The notes beneath the pieces are model-generated. The model was not told the origin of the DNA and made no database searches. It saw only the letters and a program-made list of their open reading frames with translations. A stretch of DNA of 64,000 nucleotides from Thunnus maccoyii (Eukaryota; Chordata; Actinopteri; Scombriformes; Scombridae): assembly GCF_910596095.1 (NCBI RefSeq), contig NC_056544.1:13501155-13565154 (forward strand). Reading direction: 5' to 3'. Numbering within the stretch: the first letter of the stretch is position 1; each line of letters begins with the position of its first letter. Shown in pieces: positions 24,701 to 37,085 of the stretch. The position numbers and the translations under genes were made by a program.

Positions 24701-24920
24701 TTTTAAATTAGCACAGCCGGCCGTTTTTATTTTTCCTGTGTAAAAATAAAAGTTTGTTTTTGATATATTGAGGACTTTATAACAGATTTCAGATTTTGTG
24801 TAACTCTGCATTTAGAATCAGACGTTATAGCAGTTTTTTAAATTACAAACACACGCCAAGCACTTTCACGCTCTGCCTGAAACATTTAATATTTACTTAA
24901 TATTGTCTGTTTATACTTTA
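21800..24920. other. Intergenic region, no gene seen
   Basis: No ORF longer than about 130 codons and none with family resemblance. Many short CA/GT stretches occur (22725-22805, 24255-24320). The 130-codon minus ORF at 22153-22545 is not recognisable and lacks coding character. Confidence 0.4.
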
Positions 24921-24929
24921 TTTCTTTGA

Positions 24930-25425
24930 GGCAATAATTTGTCATTTTGGGAAATACCCTCATTTGCATTTTTGTCAAGAATTAGAGGAGAGGATTTACA
25001 CTATTGTCACATATACATCAGTTAAATATGGAGCTACAGGCCGGCAACAGCTATCTTAGCTTAGCATAAAGAGGGGAGACAGGGAAAAACAGCTAGCCTG
25101 GTCCGATGATAAAAACGGGCTTTACAGGGGGTTTTGCCCAACCAGCGGAGACTTCGGGAACTCCCTTCTCCCTACTTTTTGTATGAATTAAACAAATGAG
25201 ATACAATATGTTAACTGGTAAGCTTTAAATATGCTGGTATGTGGATTTTGTTACCGTTGGACAGAACCAGGCCAGTTGTTTCTCCCTATTTCCAGTCTTT
25301 GTGCTAAGCTAAGCTAACCGTCAGCAGGCTGTAGCTTCATATTTAACAGACAAGTATGATCATAATATTGAGCTTCTCATTTAACTCATGGCAAGAAAGC
25401 GTATTTCCCGAAAACCATTCCTTTC
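24930..25425. repeat. MITE family A, near full length
   Basis: Left arm: 'ttgtcattttgggaaatacc' and 'atcttagcttagcataaaga', then 'aacagctagcctgg'. Right arm: 'tgtgctaagctaagctaacc', 'gcttcatatttaacagacaa' and 'ggcaagaaagcgtatttccc'. The arms are roughly complementary. There is no coding capacity. Confidence 0.7.
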
Positions 25426-25494
25426 TCATTGTCATTGTTTCTTTCCATATTGTTATTCTATTGCTACTTCTCTGTACTCTGTATATACTATATG

Positions 25495-25705
25495 TCTTTT
25501 TTGTCCTGGAAGAGGGTTCCTCTTATGTTGCGCATCATAAAGTTTCTCCCATTTTTCCTTGATAAAAGGGAGTTTTTCCTTAATTGAAATCAAGGGTCTC
25601 TGGAGGCTGTCGTGTGTTGTACATATTAAAAAGCCCTCTGAGACAAATCTGGGGTTCTGGGCTATAGAGATAAAATTGTCTTTATTTGACTTGATAAATG
25701 TGATT
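25495..25705 (+). mobile_element. LINE 3' end (L2-like) fragment
   Basis: Carries 'tttctcccatttttccttga', 'aagggagtttttccttaatt', 'aaaaagccctctgagacaaa' and the tail 'gggctatagagataaaattg' followed by TTTATTTGACTTGAT. This is the 3' end of the common L2-type LINEs of fish. Only the tail remains. Confidence 0.65.
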
Positions 25706-25778
25706 TTAGTCTAATTTTGGCCAATGAGAAGGGTTGTTAGAGGTTATTAAAGTTGTCTACCGAGTCACAGATTCGTAA

Positions 25779-25811
25779 AGAGAGGAGAAGAGAGGAGAGG
25801 AGAGGAGAGGA
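25779..25811. repeat. (AGAGG)n repeat
   Basis: Six to seven pentamer units, AGAGG/AGAAG. Confidence 0.85.
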
Positions 25812-26649
25812 ATTAAAACCTGCATTGTGTCAGACATGAACAGAACTAAAAGAATAAGTGGACCCAATCTGGTTGCACTTGGAGTTAGAATGGCCGCCCA
25901 TCCAAAAAACCATGCCCAATCCCCCATGTCGCTTTTGTCCATCTCCAAACCCTGCGGATGCTCTGCTTGTGTAGCAGATGCACATAACCAAAGGATGTGA
26001 GGCATGAAAGCAATGGGAAATTCATTACATATTCCTACCCCCCTCCGTTCACCATAATCACCACAATTAGCAGACATCTGCAGTGACTCCAAAGCTGGGA
26101 GTGTATTCAGGCAATCAGAGCAGCTTCACCGATGGCACTGACTACAGCCCCCTCTGTGATGGGCCTCATCCTGAAGGGAAGCATTCCATTAGAAACTCAG
26201 TGATTAATTGAGACAGAGAATTCGCTCCTGGCATCGAGCAAGAATGAAACCCGACAGGAGGCCTCCGTGATGGTAGAGTTGTGCACGGGATTGGTGGTGG
26301 TAGTCCGGAGTTGGTGGGGACTGTGCCATACTGTTGATGATGTGAGATAAGGTGTTCACACTGCGGTTTCGTAATTAGCTGTATGAGAACAGTTACCAGA
26401 CAACAGCTATATGAAGATTTTCTGACCCATCAAGTAAACAAAACCTGTGTGTGTCTAATGACAATCCAGAGTTTATAGCTACTTACCGTTTTGAGGGGGA
26501 AAAAGTGATTCCCCCGTTCCATGTTTTTCTTCGTAACAACTGGATATCTAGCTAGATTCCCAAATCCCCCAAAGCACCACAGCACTGTTAGTCATGTGCA
26601 CGTTACTTAAGTTTGAAGATAAATGTATCTTGTGTGAATGGTTAAACTT

Positions 26650-27620
26650 TGAAGGAATAGTTTTATATTTTGGGAGCCTCTTTGCTGGGTCAGGTATGGA
26701 GATATGAAGCTATATGCAGCAGCGAGTTAGCTAAGCTTAGAATGAAGACTGGAACCAGCTAGCCTCTGAAGCTCACTAATTAACATGCTATATCCCATTT
26801 GTTTAATTTGAATAAAAAAAACATTATTCTCAGTTTTATGGGGGCCAAGAAATACTCCAGAATATAACGCCACATAAAACCACAAAGGGTAGGGCTGGGT
26901 ATTGGTACTTGATACTTTAAAGGTATCGACCAAAATAACCCAGTACCAAGTGGTATCTAAACTTCTCCAGTCAAACGATACCTGAATTTGGTCCTTTTTG
27001 TGCCCAGATCAAGTAAAAAATGACTATTTGTATGGTTTTGCTCACAGCCAAACACCACAGCAGCTACAACCCATAAGTCTGTGATGATAATACTTAATTG
27101 TACAGTTTTGTACAGTTGTTTCATAAATTTTCGAATAATTTGAACACTTTCAAAATGTATTTGTGTAAAAATCATTTGGATGAGGAGGAGTGGTGGCATT
27201 TTACACACTGAATGCTTCTATTCACATGATGGGTATTGAATGAAGTAGAAAAAAAAGATCGACTGAAGTACTCTGTTGGTATTGGTATCATTTTAAGGGT
27301 ACTGGTATTGTTAATGGTATCATAATTTTTTAAATGATACCCAGTCCTAACAATGGGTTGTTTTTACACTTCCTAAAGCAACTACGAATTAAATAAACAA
27401 TATAGGGCATTAATTAATGTGTTTTAGAGGTGCTGGTAGGTGGATTTTGTTACCTTTGGACAGAGTCAAGCTAACTGTTTCCAGCTGTTCCAGTCTTTGT
27501 GCTAAGTTAAACTAACGGTGTGCTAGCTGTATAGCTTTACCTGACAGACATGTGGTGTAGTGGTATCCATCATCTCGTCTAACTCTCAACAAGAAAGCCA
27601 AAATGTTGAACTATTCAGTG
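26650..27620. repeat. MITE family A split by another transposon
   Basis: The left arm (26650-26881) has 'tttgaaggaatagttttata' and 'cagctagcctctgaagctca'. The right arm (27358-27620) has 'gtgctggtaggtggattttg', 'ttacctttggacagagtcaa' and 'aatgttgaactattcag'. The element at 26890-27349 interrupts it. Confidence 0.7.
26890..27349. mobile_element. Nested hAT-like MITE, 460 bp
   Basis: Ends are TAGGGCTGGGTATTGGTACT and the inverted ATGATACCCAGTCCTA. It is flanked by 8-bp repeats ACAAAGGG (26882-26889) and ACAATGGG (27350-27357), with one mismatch. The 8-bp duplication points to the hAT superfamily. It inserted into the family A MITE after that element had settled. Confidence 0.75.
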
Positions 27621-28264
27621 TTTCTGACTGGATAATTCTAAGTGTTGAGTGGCCTGTATGTACTCCATCTGTACAAGCTGACAGCATGTTAGACAGCTCA
27701 TTACTGAAGCAGTGGGAGATGTCACTCTTACTAGGCACAGTATGGTACAGCCGTGGTTTAAGCCTCGACATAATACGTTGTCATGGAAATCAACAGTAAC
27801 ACATTGGACACTTTTCCATTTGGGTCTGCATCACACACACATATGGTCATAAGAGTAAATACGCACATCAGTCTGGCTTACGCAGGCACGTCTTCACTGT
27901 CATGTCATGAGCTAAGCAGACAAACTTCATTTCAGATTGATGACACATTTTAAAGTTTATCAAAGTGTTTTTAGGGAGTTTCATTTGCCAAAGTAGCTGA
28001 GGTGTTCTTTGTACCACATTCTCATAAGTCGCCCTTTATAAAACATTTTAAGTTCTTACTAGTGGTTTTATTAAATGAAACTTTGTAGATTTTGCTAAAC
28101 AGCCACTGTGTCCCCAAGTGGCGATTACAGGATAATAGCACACTGAGTTTACCTTAATCTCCCAAGATTCCTGCTTGCTTTAAACATATCAACCCCATTT
28201 GCAAACTAACTGTGAGGGAGTGGAATGAGAACAAAAGCAGGAAAAAATTAAAACAAGCCTCCCG

Positions 28265-28690
28265 GCGAGGTTGATTGTTGACTGTAAATATGGACAACAT
28301 GTCTCCACTTCCTACCACTATGCAAAAGTGAAGCCAAAAGACCTCCTTTCCTGAAGCTGCCATCTTGCCTGTGTGATGTCATTTAGAGCCATAGTCGGAG
28401 GTTTGAGAGTGGCTGAGAAAGCTGTCAATCATGACGTCACACCCCCTTTTTTATATAATCAAATAACTAATTAAAAACAAACTTATCAGAAAAATGAGTA
28501 ATTGGACAAACATCAGTGTGATAATAACTACCTAAGATGACAGAAACCGTCTTTGGGAAAAATTTATTTGACGTGTACGTTGATTTTTTAGTTTGGCTCA
28601 TGTCCCATTCGCTAACATTGAAGGGGTGGGATTTATGATCTATACTGCAGCCAGCCACCAGGGGGCAATCGAGATGTTTTGTCATGTCTA
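28265..28690. repeat. Fish interspersed repeat, family C
   Basis: 'gcaaaagtgaagccaaaaga', 'cctcctttcctgaagctgcc' and 'gccaccagggggcaatcgag' are hallmarks of a dispersed fish repeat I recognise but cannot name. No clear target duplication was found. Confidence 0.5.
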
Positions 28691-29988
28691 TCATGATATT
28701 CATATTTATGTACAGTCAAAGGGTATGATGTGTTTACTTTTGACTTTTCTCTTCTGCGATAAAACCTTGAAATGTTTATCGGTGACATGAAAAAGAAGCG
28801 TAACAGGAGCACAAGTAGAGAGGAGCCGTAAAGTCAGCGAACTGACCCAGTAATGACAGTTACACAGTATAATATCTAAGCTTTACCAACATTAGCAACT
28901 GCTATGATCGTTCCAGACCAAGTAAAGCTGTGGCAGCAAAACCTCCTGAGTGTATTGAATTAAGCAAGCGTTTGTTTTATTGTATATGAATTTAACTTTT
29001 CACTTGGAAGAAAAAGAATATATTATTTCTTCTTTCAACACTTACATAGTCTTACTTTAATGTACAATAAGTCAATACTACAGTTATAAACCATTAATAT
29101 CTTTGGCTGGTGTTTATGTTTTCTACATGGTAATAATGCAAATCTCAATGCTGGTAATCCATCAATAAATGCTCTTTTTTCACTTTCTAATAAGCCATAT
29201 GATTTATTAACTGTAAATAAAGTCTCCAGTTACAACTTATTGACCCATTATAAAGGGTACCTCATCAAGAAGTGGTACCGAGTTCTTTAACCCCATTAAA
29301 GACCATATGATGAAAATATGAATTGCACCAAATGTGGAATTACAAGGTTTTCACATGATAGCAGTCACACACATATAAACACCCACATGGTTTGTGAAAG
29401 AGCTGTGATTGAGGCTGCAGCTAAATTGAGAGGAAAGAGAGATTAGAAGCTTAAAGGAAATAAAGCCAAGGCTGTTGCTCTCATTTGGATGTTTGAAATT
29501 AGACTGAATACTGAATAAATCGAGGTGCTATACTTCTGAGAGCATCATTCCCACCACTTATGCAAATTAGCCTTTAAATTCGCACAATAATCAGATGATG
29601 TGCCTCTTTGTTGAGATGTTGAGTGTGCTATTTTATAGTTTTAACAGAGACAAGAGCTGAGCATTTTCCAAAAAGAGCTAATTTGTGGTCGACGGCTTCT
29701 TGACTGCTGTAAAATTGTAGAGTCACAATGAAATGGGTGTGATCTTCCAGTCTGTGCTTCCTTCCTTCCAGTCCAAGGGTCTGGCCCTAATAAAGGCCTG
29801 TGTGGTGCAGCACAGACAGACCTCTCTGCTGTGTGGAGAAATGTGTTCAATCACCATGGCTACCGGTCAGAGAAAAGCCCCTGCTGTGGTTATTAGGATT
29901 TCTCTGTCTGCTCACACACCGGCTCAGTATGCAGGTTAACAACTCACAGTCTGTATTATGGATGTGGATCTGTGTGTGTGTGTGTGTG

Positions 29989-30364
29989 TCTTCATCATCC
30001 CTGACCTGCAGGCCACATACACACTCTCTCTTCTCTTCGGTTGTCCATCGAGGACCTGGAGGATGTTGCTGCTGACCATAGCACTTGGCGACAGCTGTGT
30101 AGGGATGAGGTTTGTACGCTGGAGATGGAGCGGACAACCAGAAGACAGCAGAAGAGAGCCAGGAGAAATACAGCCATGGTTACCACCACCACCACATATA
30201 CATGCCCCACATGTAAGAGAGCTTGTGGGTCCTGGATAGGACTGTTCAGCTATCAAAGATCTCACCATTAAAGGAGTGGATGTCGTTATCAGCTCTCGAT
30301 GGACCACCGAATAGAAGAGAGAGTGTGAGTGTGTTCATGAGGCCTGCAGGTCAGGGGTGATGCA
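29989..30364 (+). mobile_element. LINE ORF2 3' end between inverted arms
   Basis: The frame at 30041-30271 (plus) reads EDLEDVAADHSTWRQLCRDE, then TYTCPTCKRACGSWIGLFSY and QRSHH. This matches the C-terminal end of fish LINE ORF2 proteins, with a CPTC...H zinc-finger-like segment. About 65 bp before it (29989-30052) recur as an inverted copy after it (30295-30364). The fragment is not a host gene. Confidence 0.65.
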
Positions 30365-30675
30365 GTGTTGTAATTACCCCCATACAGACGAGTGTTGGAG
30401 TTTTTCCATTCAAAGCATTATCTCTAAAAAAACCCCCGCCTCAAATGGACTACCCTGGTCTACTCCTGCGATAGCACACAGTGCCTCCCAACAGTATAGC
30501 ACTGATGTGAGAAGGGGAACATGAGAAAGCTTTGAGCAGTATTGATTCAGCCGAGTACTCTCGGAGTGAGTACCAGAGGATCTGAAGAGAGAATTATCCA
30601 TGCACCATTTCCTCCCCTACTCCTGTGTGGAAAATGCTGCAGTTCCAGCTTTCTCATAGCCTACATACAGCAGAA

Positions 30676-30679
30676 ACAC

Positions 30680-30738
<59 letters not shown>
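30676..30738. repeat. (CA)n microsatellite
   Basis: About 60 bp of CA units with one AA interruption. Confidence 0.95.
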
Positions 30739-30740
<2 letters not shown>

Positions 30741-31097
30741 ACTTTCTTGAGGTTTTATGCTGCACAATAATGGCCGTTTGATTTATTTATAGCTGTTCCC
30801 TTCAAACTGGTTAATCCAGCATATTTTATTTTAGTCAGGTTCATCTTAAAATAGGACAAATAAAAAAAGGAAATTGAAAAAAAGGGAAACATACTGTTCT
30901 ATTTCTGTAAATGTTAAGGTTTTCTCTATACTACATCATTTTTTCCTATAGTAAAATTGCTCTTGTGGGAATATTAGAGTCTATATTAAGTATGAGGTCA
31001 TTATGAACAGCAACCACAGACAGATTTAGGTTAACATCAGTACTCAAATTTAGACTGTTAGTCTATATGAAGAGATGAAAGCCATAAACTGTCCACC

Positions 31098-31098
<1 letters not shown>

Positions 31099-31182
<84 letters not shown>
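31099..31182. repeat. (GA)n microsatellite
   Basis: About 84 bp of AG repeats with one AAAG break, roughly 270 bp before the possible start of the plus-strand transcript at 31.45 kb. The overlapping ORFs reading poly-SL or poly-ER are artefacts. Confidence 0.95.
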
Positions 31183-31187
<5 letters not shown>

Positions 31188-31264
31188 CAGGGCATTGTCT
31201 GCATACTCCGCTTTGCCCCGAGTATCCTCCTCCACTCCCCACCCACATCCTGAATAATACACGA

Positions 31265-31544
31265 CAGGGCCCCCTCCCCGCTGCCCCACCGTCCAATGGC
31301 AGACGCGCATTTTATCAAGCTATCTCCTCTGAGCCAATCCCGGTCCTCCCGGTGATCCCTGTAAACCGGATGCCCTCCCTTCTGCCTCTCAAGCAGACGT
31401 AATCTGTGGATCAGAGAGGCAGGCGCTCAGTCGGTGTGGAGTTGGTCTCGGATGGAGGTGATGAGAGTGCAGATAACCACTGTGGCAGACTTGAAGAAAA
31501 TCCACCTCGCCAGGACCATGAATCCTGAAGGAATTTTTTTCTTT
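31265..31544 (+). promoter_or_regulatory. Candidate promoter and first exon of the mir-181 host transcript
   Basis: Two CCAAT boxes (near 31291 and 31335) stand in GC-rich sequence, followed by a strong donor TCTTT|GTAAGT at 31545. The exon would contain a short open frame starting at 31453 (MEVMRVQITTVADLKKIHLA...), which ends a few codons after splicing to the next candidate exon. I therefore favour a non-coding first exon. This is inferred from signals only. Confidence 0.35.
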
Positions 31545-32439
31545 GTAAGTATGCCACCATGTAAAATGCATAAAAAATAACCTTAAATAGGAGAGGCAGT
31601 GTTTTGTTTAATCCAGTGTAACCAGCGTAAAAAGATGCATTAGTTAGAAGGAAATATGCTTCTTTGACATCCAGGCTACTTTATTCATTTATCTGAAGAC
31701 AGTATGGTTATTCTGATGAATATGCACATGTAATGATTGTGAAACTCTGTGACAAATTGTGATGGGCTCTGGGGTTGGCGCTCAATCAGGCGGCTTCACG
31801 TCTCTTAAAATCAGCGCATGTGAATTTGTTCAACATGCCAGCGGATAAAACAGCGTCTCTTTCATCGGTCATTTCGTAAGGGCATCCGTGTGACTCGGGG
31901 AGTGGGAGAAAAACGTGAGATCCAGTCGGTCTGTGCAACATGAAGCCTCTTTACGCACACTTCAACTTTTATACTAATGCTTTGCAAGACGCATATGGTA
32001 CATATTGTACAGAGAGGCTACACGCTGTTTCGGTTGCTTGGAAAGTTTTAACGATATGTTTAAACAGCCAGCGGAGCCCAAAGGAATCCTGTTAGATGTC
32101 CAAACAATATAACTTTGATTCATTTCACTCACCAGACAGCCTCCAGTTATTATTGGGCCCTGAAAAGTAGGCGAACACTGATAAATGGTGGCTATTATTT
32201 TTCAGCTGAACAATGCGCACCGGCTTTGTGTGGACCATCTGTCATTGTATCGACATTACAGCAGCCCTCCTGCTCCAAAGAATCCGAGTGAGACACCTGA
32301 AGAGCAGCAAACAGACAGCGATCATTCTGAGCCGCCACCCGTCTCTCGCCAAGCCGTGACTCATGGTGTGATACGTCTGTGTGGATGGATGGGTGCGTAA
32401 CGTAGCCAAAAAAAATAAATAGGCACCGGAGCAAAGTGG

Positions 32440-35400
32440 TTGCAATTAAAATATTTTAGGCTTACGTGAACAGATGCAAAACAACATAATGAAGCATGAC
32501 TGTGATGCTTTTAAAATGTAGATGGAAAAGCGGACTACAAGTATGGCTTTTGCGCATCCTGAATTCTCGGAAACAGTCTTTGCGCATCTGACTTCCTCCC
32601 GGAATCTGGGCCTCCAGCACATGGCAAAAACAGCCAGACTGCCATTTTCAGGGTGGGCACTCTGCGAGGATGCACACTGACCAGATAAACACACTTCATC
32701 AAAGGCAACACGGGCTAAATTTTGGGGGCACAGTGGACTAATGTGCCACTCAGCTTTTCAGGTAGTTTAAATGAGCTGAGAGGCTTTTTTTTTTTTTTTT
32801 TTAAAGGAGGCTTTAGAAACTGCCATGCCTAGTCTCTCAGCGTGCAGTGCCAAGCACTAATATGCCTTAAGGTTAATGAGGCAGTCTCCATAAATTCTTT
32901 TGCCATCTGGATATAGTAGGTCTAGACGCTTAGAGCAGCACTACATTTTACTGGCTATGGATTGTATACACAGCGTGCTTTAATGAAAAGACTAAATGCA
33001 TGGCCTTTTACTGAAAAAAAAATATTTATCTAATGCTCACACATATTTAATGGCTTGTACTTACATATCTTGTACATGAATTATTTAGGGGGAAAAAAAT
33101 CAGTGTTCTAAATAAATCTAAATAGAGAGATGCATAGACTGTACTGTAGGTGCTGATGTGATCATCTGTGATAGCCTCACTTCCGTCCTTCTCAGGGCTG
33201 AGTTACACATAATTCACTTTAGCTTTGTCCCTCATGAAGAGAAAAAGCAAAGAGCAGCGAATGTCCGAGTGCATATCTGTTTAATTCAGTTTTGAGTTGC
33301 TCTCAGAGAGTTATCAGGGTTGGATGAGTGAATGGAGCGAAGCCGCTGTCTTCCTGTCACTGCACTATGTGGGCAGAGGGGTGGTTGGATGTTGGTTTTT
33401 CTTATCTCCTGCTAGAACTATGATCATCATTCCTGTGTAGCTCATTATCACACGTGATGAGTTTCATCAGCAGCGCCCTGCAATTATGTCAAGGTGCAAC
33501 CTATCACAGTAGACCACAGATCACTGTTGTTTCTCCATAGATACGTATGATCTCTTTCTCGACAGTATTCATAGCACAGTTCAAATTAACAAAAAAAAAT
33601 GCTCCTACAGTTTCTGTTTGTGAAAATGCAATGTCGTGAGCATCAAGGAGTCTCATCTCACTTCTCCCATCACATGACTCCCAGCAGACATCCTGTTCTT
33701 TCCCTGCTGCCATCAACCAGTGAACACACAAATGAGGAGGAAGAAAAAGGCTCACGACCCCCCTCATTCTTTCTCAATCATTAAAATACAATATGAAAAC
33801 TTCTTTAATCCATTATTTCTGAGTCATCTGGGAGACATAAAAAGCGTAGATGCCCAGCGGATATCGAACCAAATTAACAAAAGTAGAGTTAGACCTCTGT
33901 CTTGTGTTTCTTGCTTTTTCCACCTCAGACTTTATTTACATCCATGAATCCAGAGCAGCAGACAGCTGTTTAGCAGAAACACTTGGATTGTGTTCACAGG
34001 TAAATGAAGTTAAAGGTTGAATGAGTTCATAACAGCGGGAACCTGTGTCCATATGTGTGCTTGTGCTTCCCTGTGTGCGTGGTTTTGGGTAAATGGAAAG
34101 GTTAGGTAATGGAGACCCCTGCTCAAGGCCTCAGGCATTACGGCATACTGCCTATCTAGATGAGTGGATGACCTCTGACCTCACGTCTAGCCACAGGCTT
34201 GGGTCAAGCCAGGTGGCTTTCAAGAGCCCGTTGGCCTGTTAGGGAGCACATGACATTTGAACTCTTTCCACTTCAGGACCAAACGCACTCTTTTGGTAAT
34301 TAAGAAACTCTTACGCCTTGTGTGTGACTGTGTGTGTGTGTGTGTGAGTGTCAGCCTCGAAATAATTTTCCTGTGACTTATCAGCATTACAGGTACACTT
34401 ACGGATTAGAAAACAGTTGTTAAGAGGTTAGAGAAATTTGTGAAAACCCGTTAAACCCAGAACATCTGCTTTCTGAAATAATGTGATTTCAGCCTTCCTC
34501 TGTTCTCCAAAAAGTCAGAGTTTTCTCCAGATTGTCAGATGCGTTAGAGGCTCCTTTTATCTAGAGGTTCATACTATGAGTTAGCAACATAGTCAAAGAC
34601 AGATTCAGGTCTGCCATTAGACTTCAGCTCATTTATGAGATGTTAAATTAACAGAAAGACAAAAACATTGCATTAGTCCAGAGAAACAGCCGGTCTCAAT
34701 TCTGTCACAACATGCTCTCTCTATTGTATCGCCATGCAAGAAAACTCCCCATGGAAATTTTGGAATCTTTCCCATTGTTCCTAAAGGAAAGGAGGCTTTC
34801 ATATGGAAGTGGGGAACGCCAGGAAATGACAGGCATTCTTTGTGGACTGTTTGAAAATAAACTTCGTGGGTCCTCGCTTCCCTCTCGACAGCTAAGCAAA
34901 AACTAGAAATGAAGAGAGGATTATGGTCTTAACAATCCCTCAATGGCATTTTCACTTTCTTATGTTTCCTGCTGCAATTTGTCCCCAAAGTATATTTTCT
35001 TATTCAGCGCACTGGAGACATGCCATCAGGGTTTCAGCTAAAGAGCTTTTGTTGAGGGCTTTTCACTCTTTTCTCTACAGTTTCTTGAATGGGTGCATTC
35101 TTATTTTCTTCCTTATTTGTCCTTATTTTGCCTTATCTTCCCCCCCTGGCTTTAAACACAACCCTGCTGCTCCAGCTCTGCTTTATGAGGTGTGACAGTG
35201 AGGTCTGGTTGCCGAGGCAGGGTTGTGTGGACTGGAACGTAAAGCTTTACATTCAGCCGGCTGCGGTCGGTTTGGGGAGGACTTAAACTCACTTCACCCC
35301 TATACAGTACCTCGTATACAGGAGCTGCCTTCATTCTGCTGAGCTGGCATGAAAGTGCAGAATTGGAAGGAGGAAAAAAAAAAGAAGAAAAAACATTCGA

Positions 35401-36320
35401 CCTGCCTTCCTTAACCTCAGAGATCCTAATTGCCCACATACAGTCACTACCTTTACTAAAGGTACTGACTGAAAACTGAAAGAAAAGTAAAAACAGGTGG
35501 TCACGTTTTAATTTTGTTAAATCATATACAACATTTTTTTCTTCAATGTCAACAAGTTTAACATCTTTTTTAAGTGTACTTTAGTCCCAGGTGTTCATCT
35601 GTTCTCTGCAGCTTTGCACAACTCCCTCCTCCTTCCTTTTGAGATTTAATAACAGGTTTCATTTAACAAGCTCTTCTTTCTTAGCTGCTCGGTCTCGCCG
35701 TACCTCAGATTAACACTCACACCTTATTCTCCCCTCCTTTTTCTCTGTCTCTCTTCCTCCTCCTCCTCTTGTTGTTTTTCCCACCAGGCTAGTGGTAGTT
35801 CCCAGGTATTTGACCAGTGTAGCGTAGCCGGGAGGCTGGTTGTTCTGTCCTCTGTGAGACAAAGGCAGCGTGCCTGAAGGAGAGGGATGAAAGGAAACGG
35901 GGCTGTGCAGCCACTCCTTTTTACAATGGGAAACCTCCTTAGTGAGGTTGTAGAGCAAATAACCACCTTCTCTCTTCCTTTTTTTAACAAGCACTGAGAC
36001 TGTGAGAGTGTGTCTCTATCCTTTTTTTTGTAGTGGGAAGAGCGGTGCTGTGTATATGAATAAATGTGTGTGCGCACGCAAAGAGGAAAGGGTGGCCTTC
36101 GTGTCTGTGTGGAGCGTTTTTAGCTCTTCCCTACACCTGCTTAGTTTGAGCCGACAGATGGTGTTTCTCTTGTTAAAGATGTTTCCTGAATTACAGTTAG
36201 TTTTTTGTTGTGGTTTAAACGGAGGGAGGGTTAGAAAGCTTTCATTGATGTAAATGATTCCCATTTCATTAATTGTTCGGAAAAAAAGTAATTCTTAAAA
36301 AAGCATTTAGGGTTTTCAGT
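32440..36320. other. Gene-poor unique sequence
   Basis: Few recognisable repeats. Includes unique-looking stretches such as 32740-33010 (see findings), a T-run at 32786-32802 and GT runs at 34318-34348. Two mirror-image 64-codon ORFs at 34705-34906 are not convincing. Confidence 0.35.
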
Positions 36321-36329
36321 GGTTTTTGG

Positions 36330-36745
36330 TGGAAAAATGATTCACATCCTGTACTTACATTAGTTGCAACACCACAATTTAAAATACTTCAGAACTGAAT
36401 AAAGGCAAATTAATACCAGCAGTGAGTATACAGTAAAAATCTAAAGAATGAAAGTTTCATTGTGTCACATGTAGGAGTATTTTAAATCCTGTATGTGGTT
36501 CAAGTGGCACCTACTTCTGAAAAGTTCAAAATATGCTCCGCATTTTATGTGCTCACCATGTGTTTTGCATCTAAAATCTGAAAATCTTATTGGAATGTTA
36601 GAAAGTCAGATGTTTTCTGCTGAAATGTTGTGGAGGACGAGTCTGAAGTACCACAAGATTAAAGTTAAGTGCTAGTGCCTTAAAAAGCTATTTATGTACT
36701 TTACTTGAGCAAAAGTCTTTTGTTTTGTTATTTTCCACCTCTAGT
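36330..36745. repeat. Degenerate hAT-type repeat
   Basis: Ends with 'tatttatgtactttacttga', 'gcaaaagtctt' and 'ttattttccacctctag', which resembles the inverted left end of the element at 16697. The interior 'acatgtaggagtattttaaa' is too worn for a firm family call. Confidence 0.4.
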
Positions 36746-37079
36746 TTGGGATTTTTCAGTCACATAGTTTTTGTTCAGTGACACATTTGTATTGTAAGTG
36801 AGCACAGTGTTGCTTATTGTTACCAATATTTTACATTATTACATTCTTACAGTTGAGCTGAATTATGCACATACACTCATGATTTCTGTGTCTACTCGAA
36901 CCTAGTGGCGCTCAGCGTAGTGTTATCATCTCGGGTGGTGGTCAGGGGGAGGGAGCGGAAGCCACAGGAGTCTTTTATGGCTCCAGTTCCAGAGACAACC
37001 TGTTCTCAGGCACTGCTCTTCTGGTACTTTTTTATGACATCATAAATTCCTCCATTTCCTCTGACCAGCCCTAGGTGGG

Positions 37080-37085
37080 TATAAA
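37080..37085 (+). promoter_or_regulatory. TATA box-like element
   Basis: GGGTATAAAGGAC is a consensus TATAAA with a G/C-rich flank. It lies 5.5 kb upstream of mir-181a. No ORF follows. AATAAA at 37208-37213 would close a very short transcript. A possible secondary promoter, or chance. Confidence 0.25.

Noticed and set aside
31050-31318. Poly-SL and poly-ER ORFs
   Set aside because: Pure translation of the GA microsatellite.
34705-34906. Mirror 64-codon ORFs on both strands
   Set aside because: Short and unrelated to any family; both being open is a base-composition effect.
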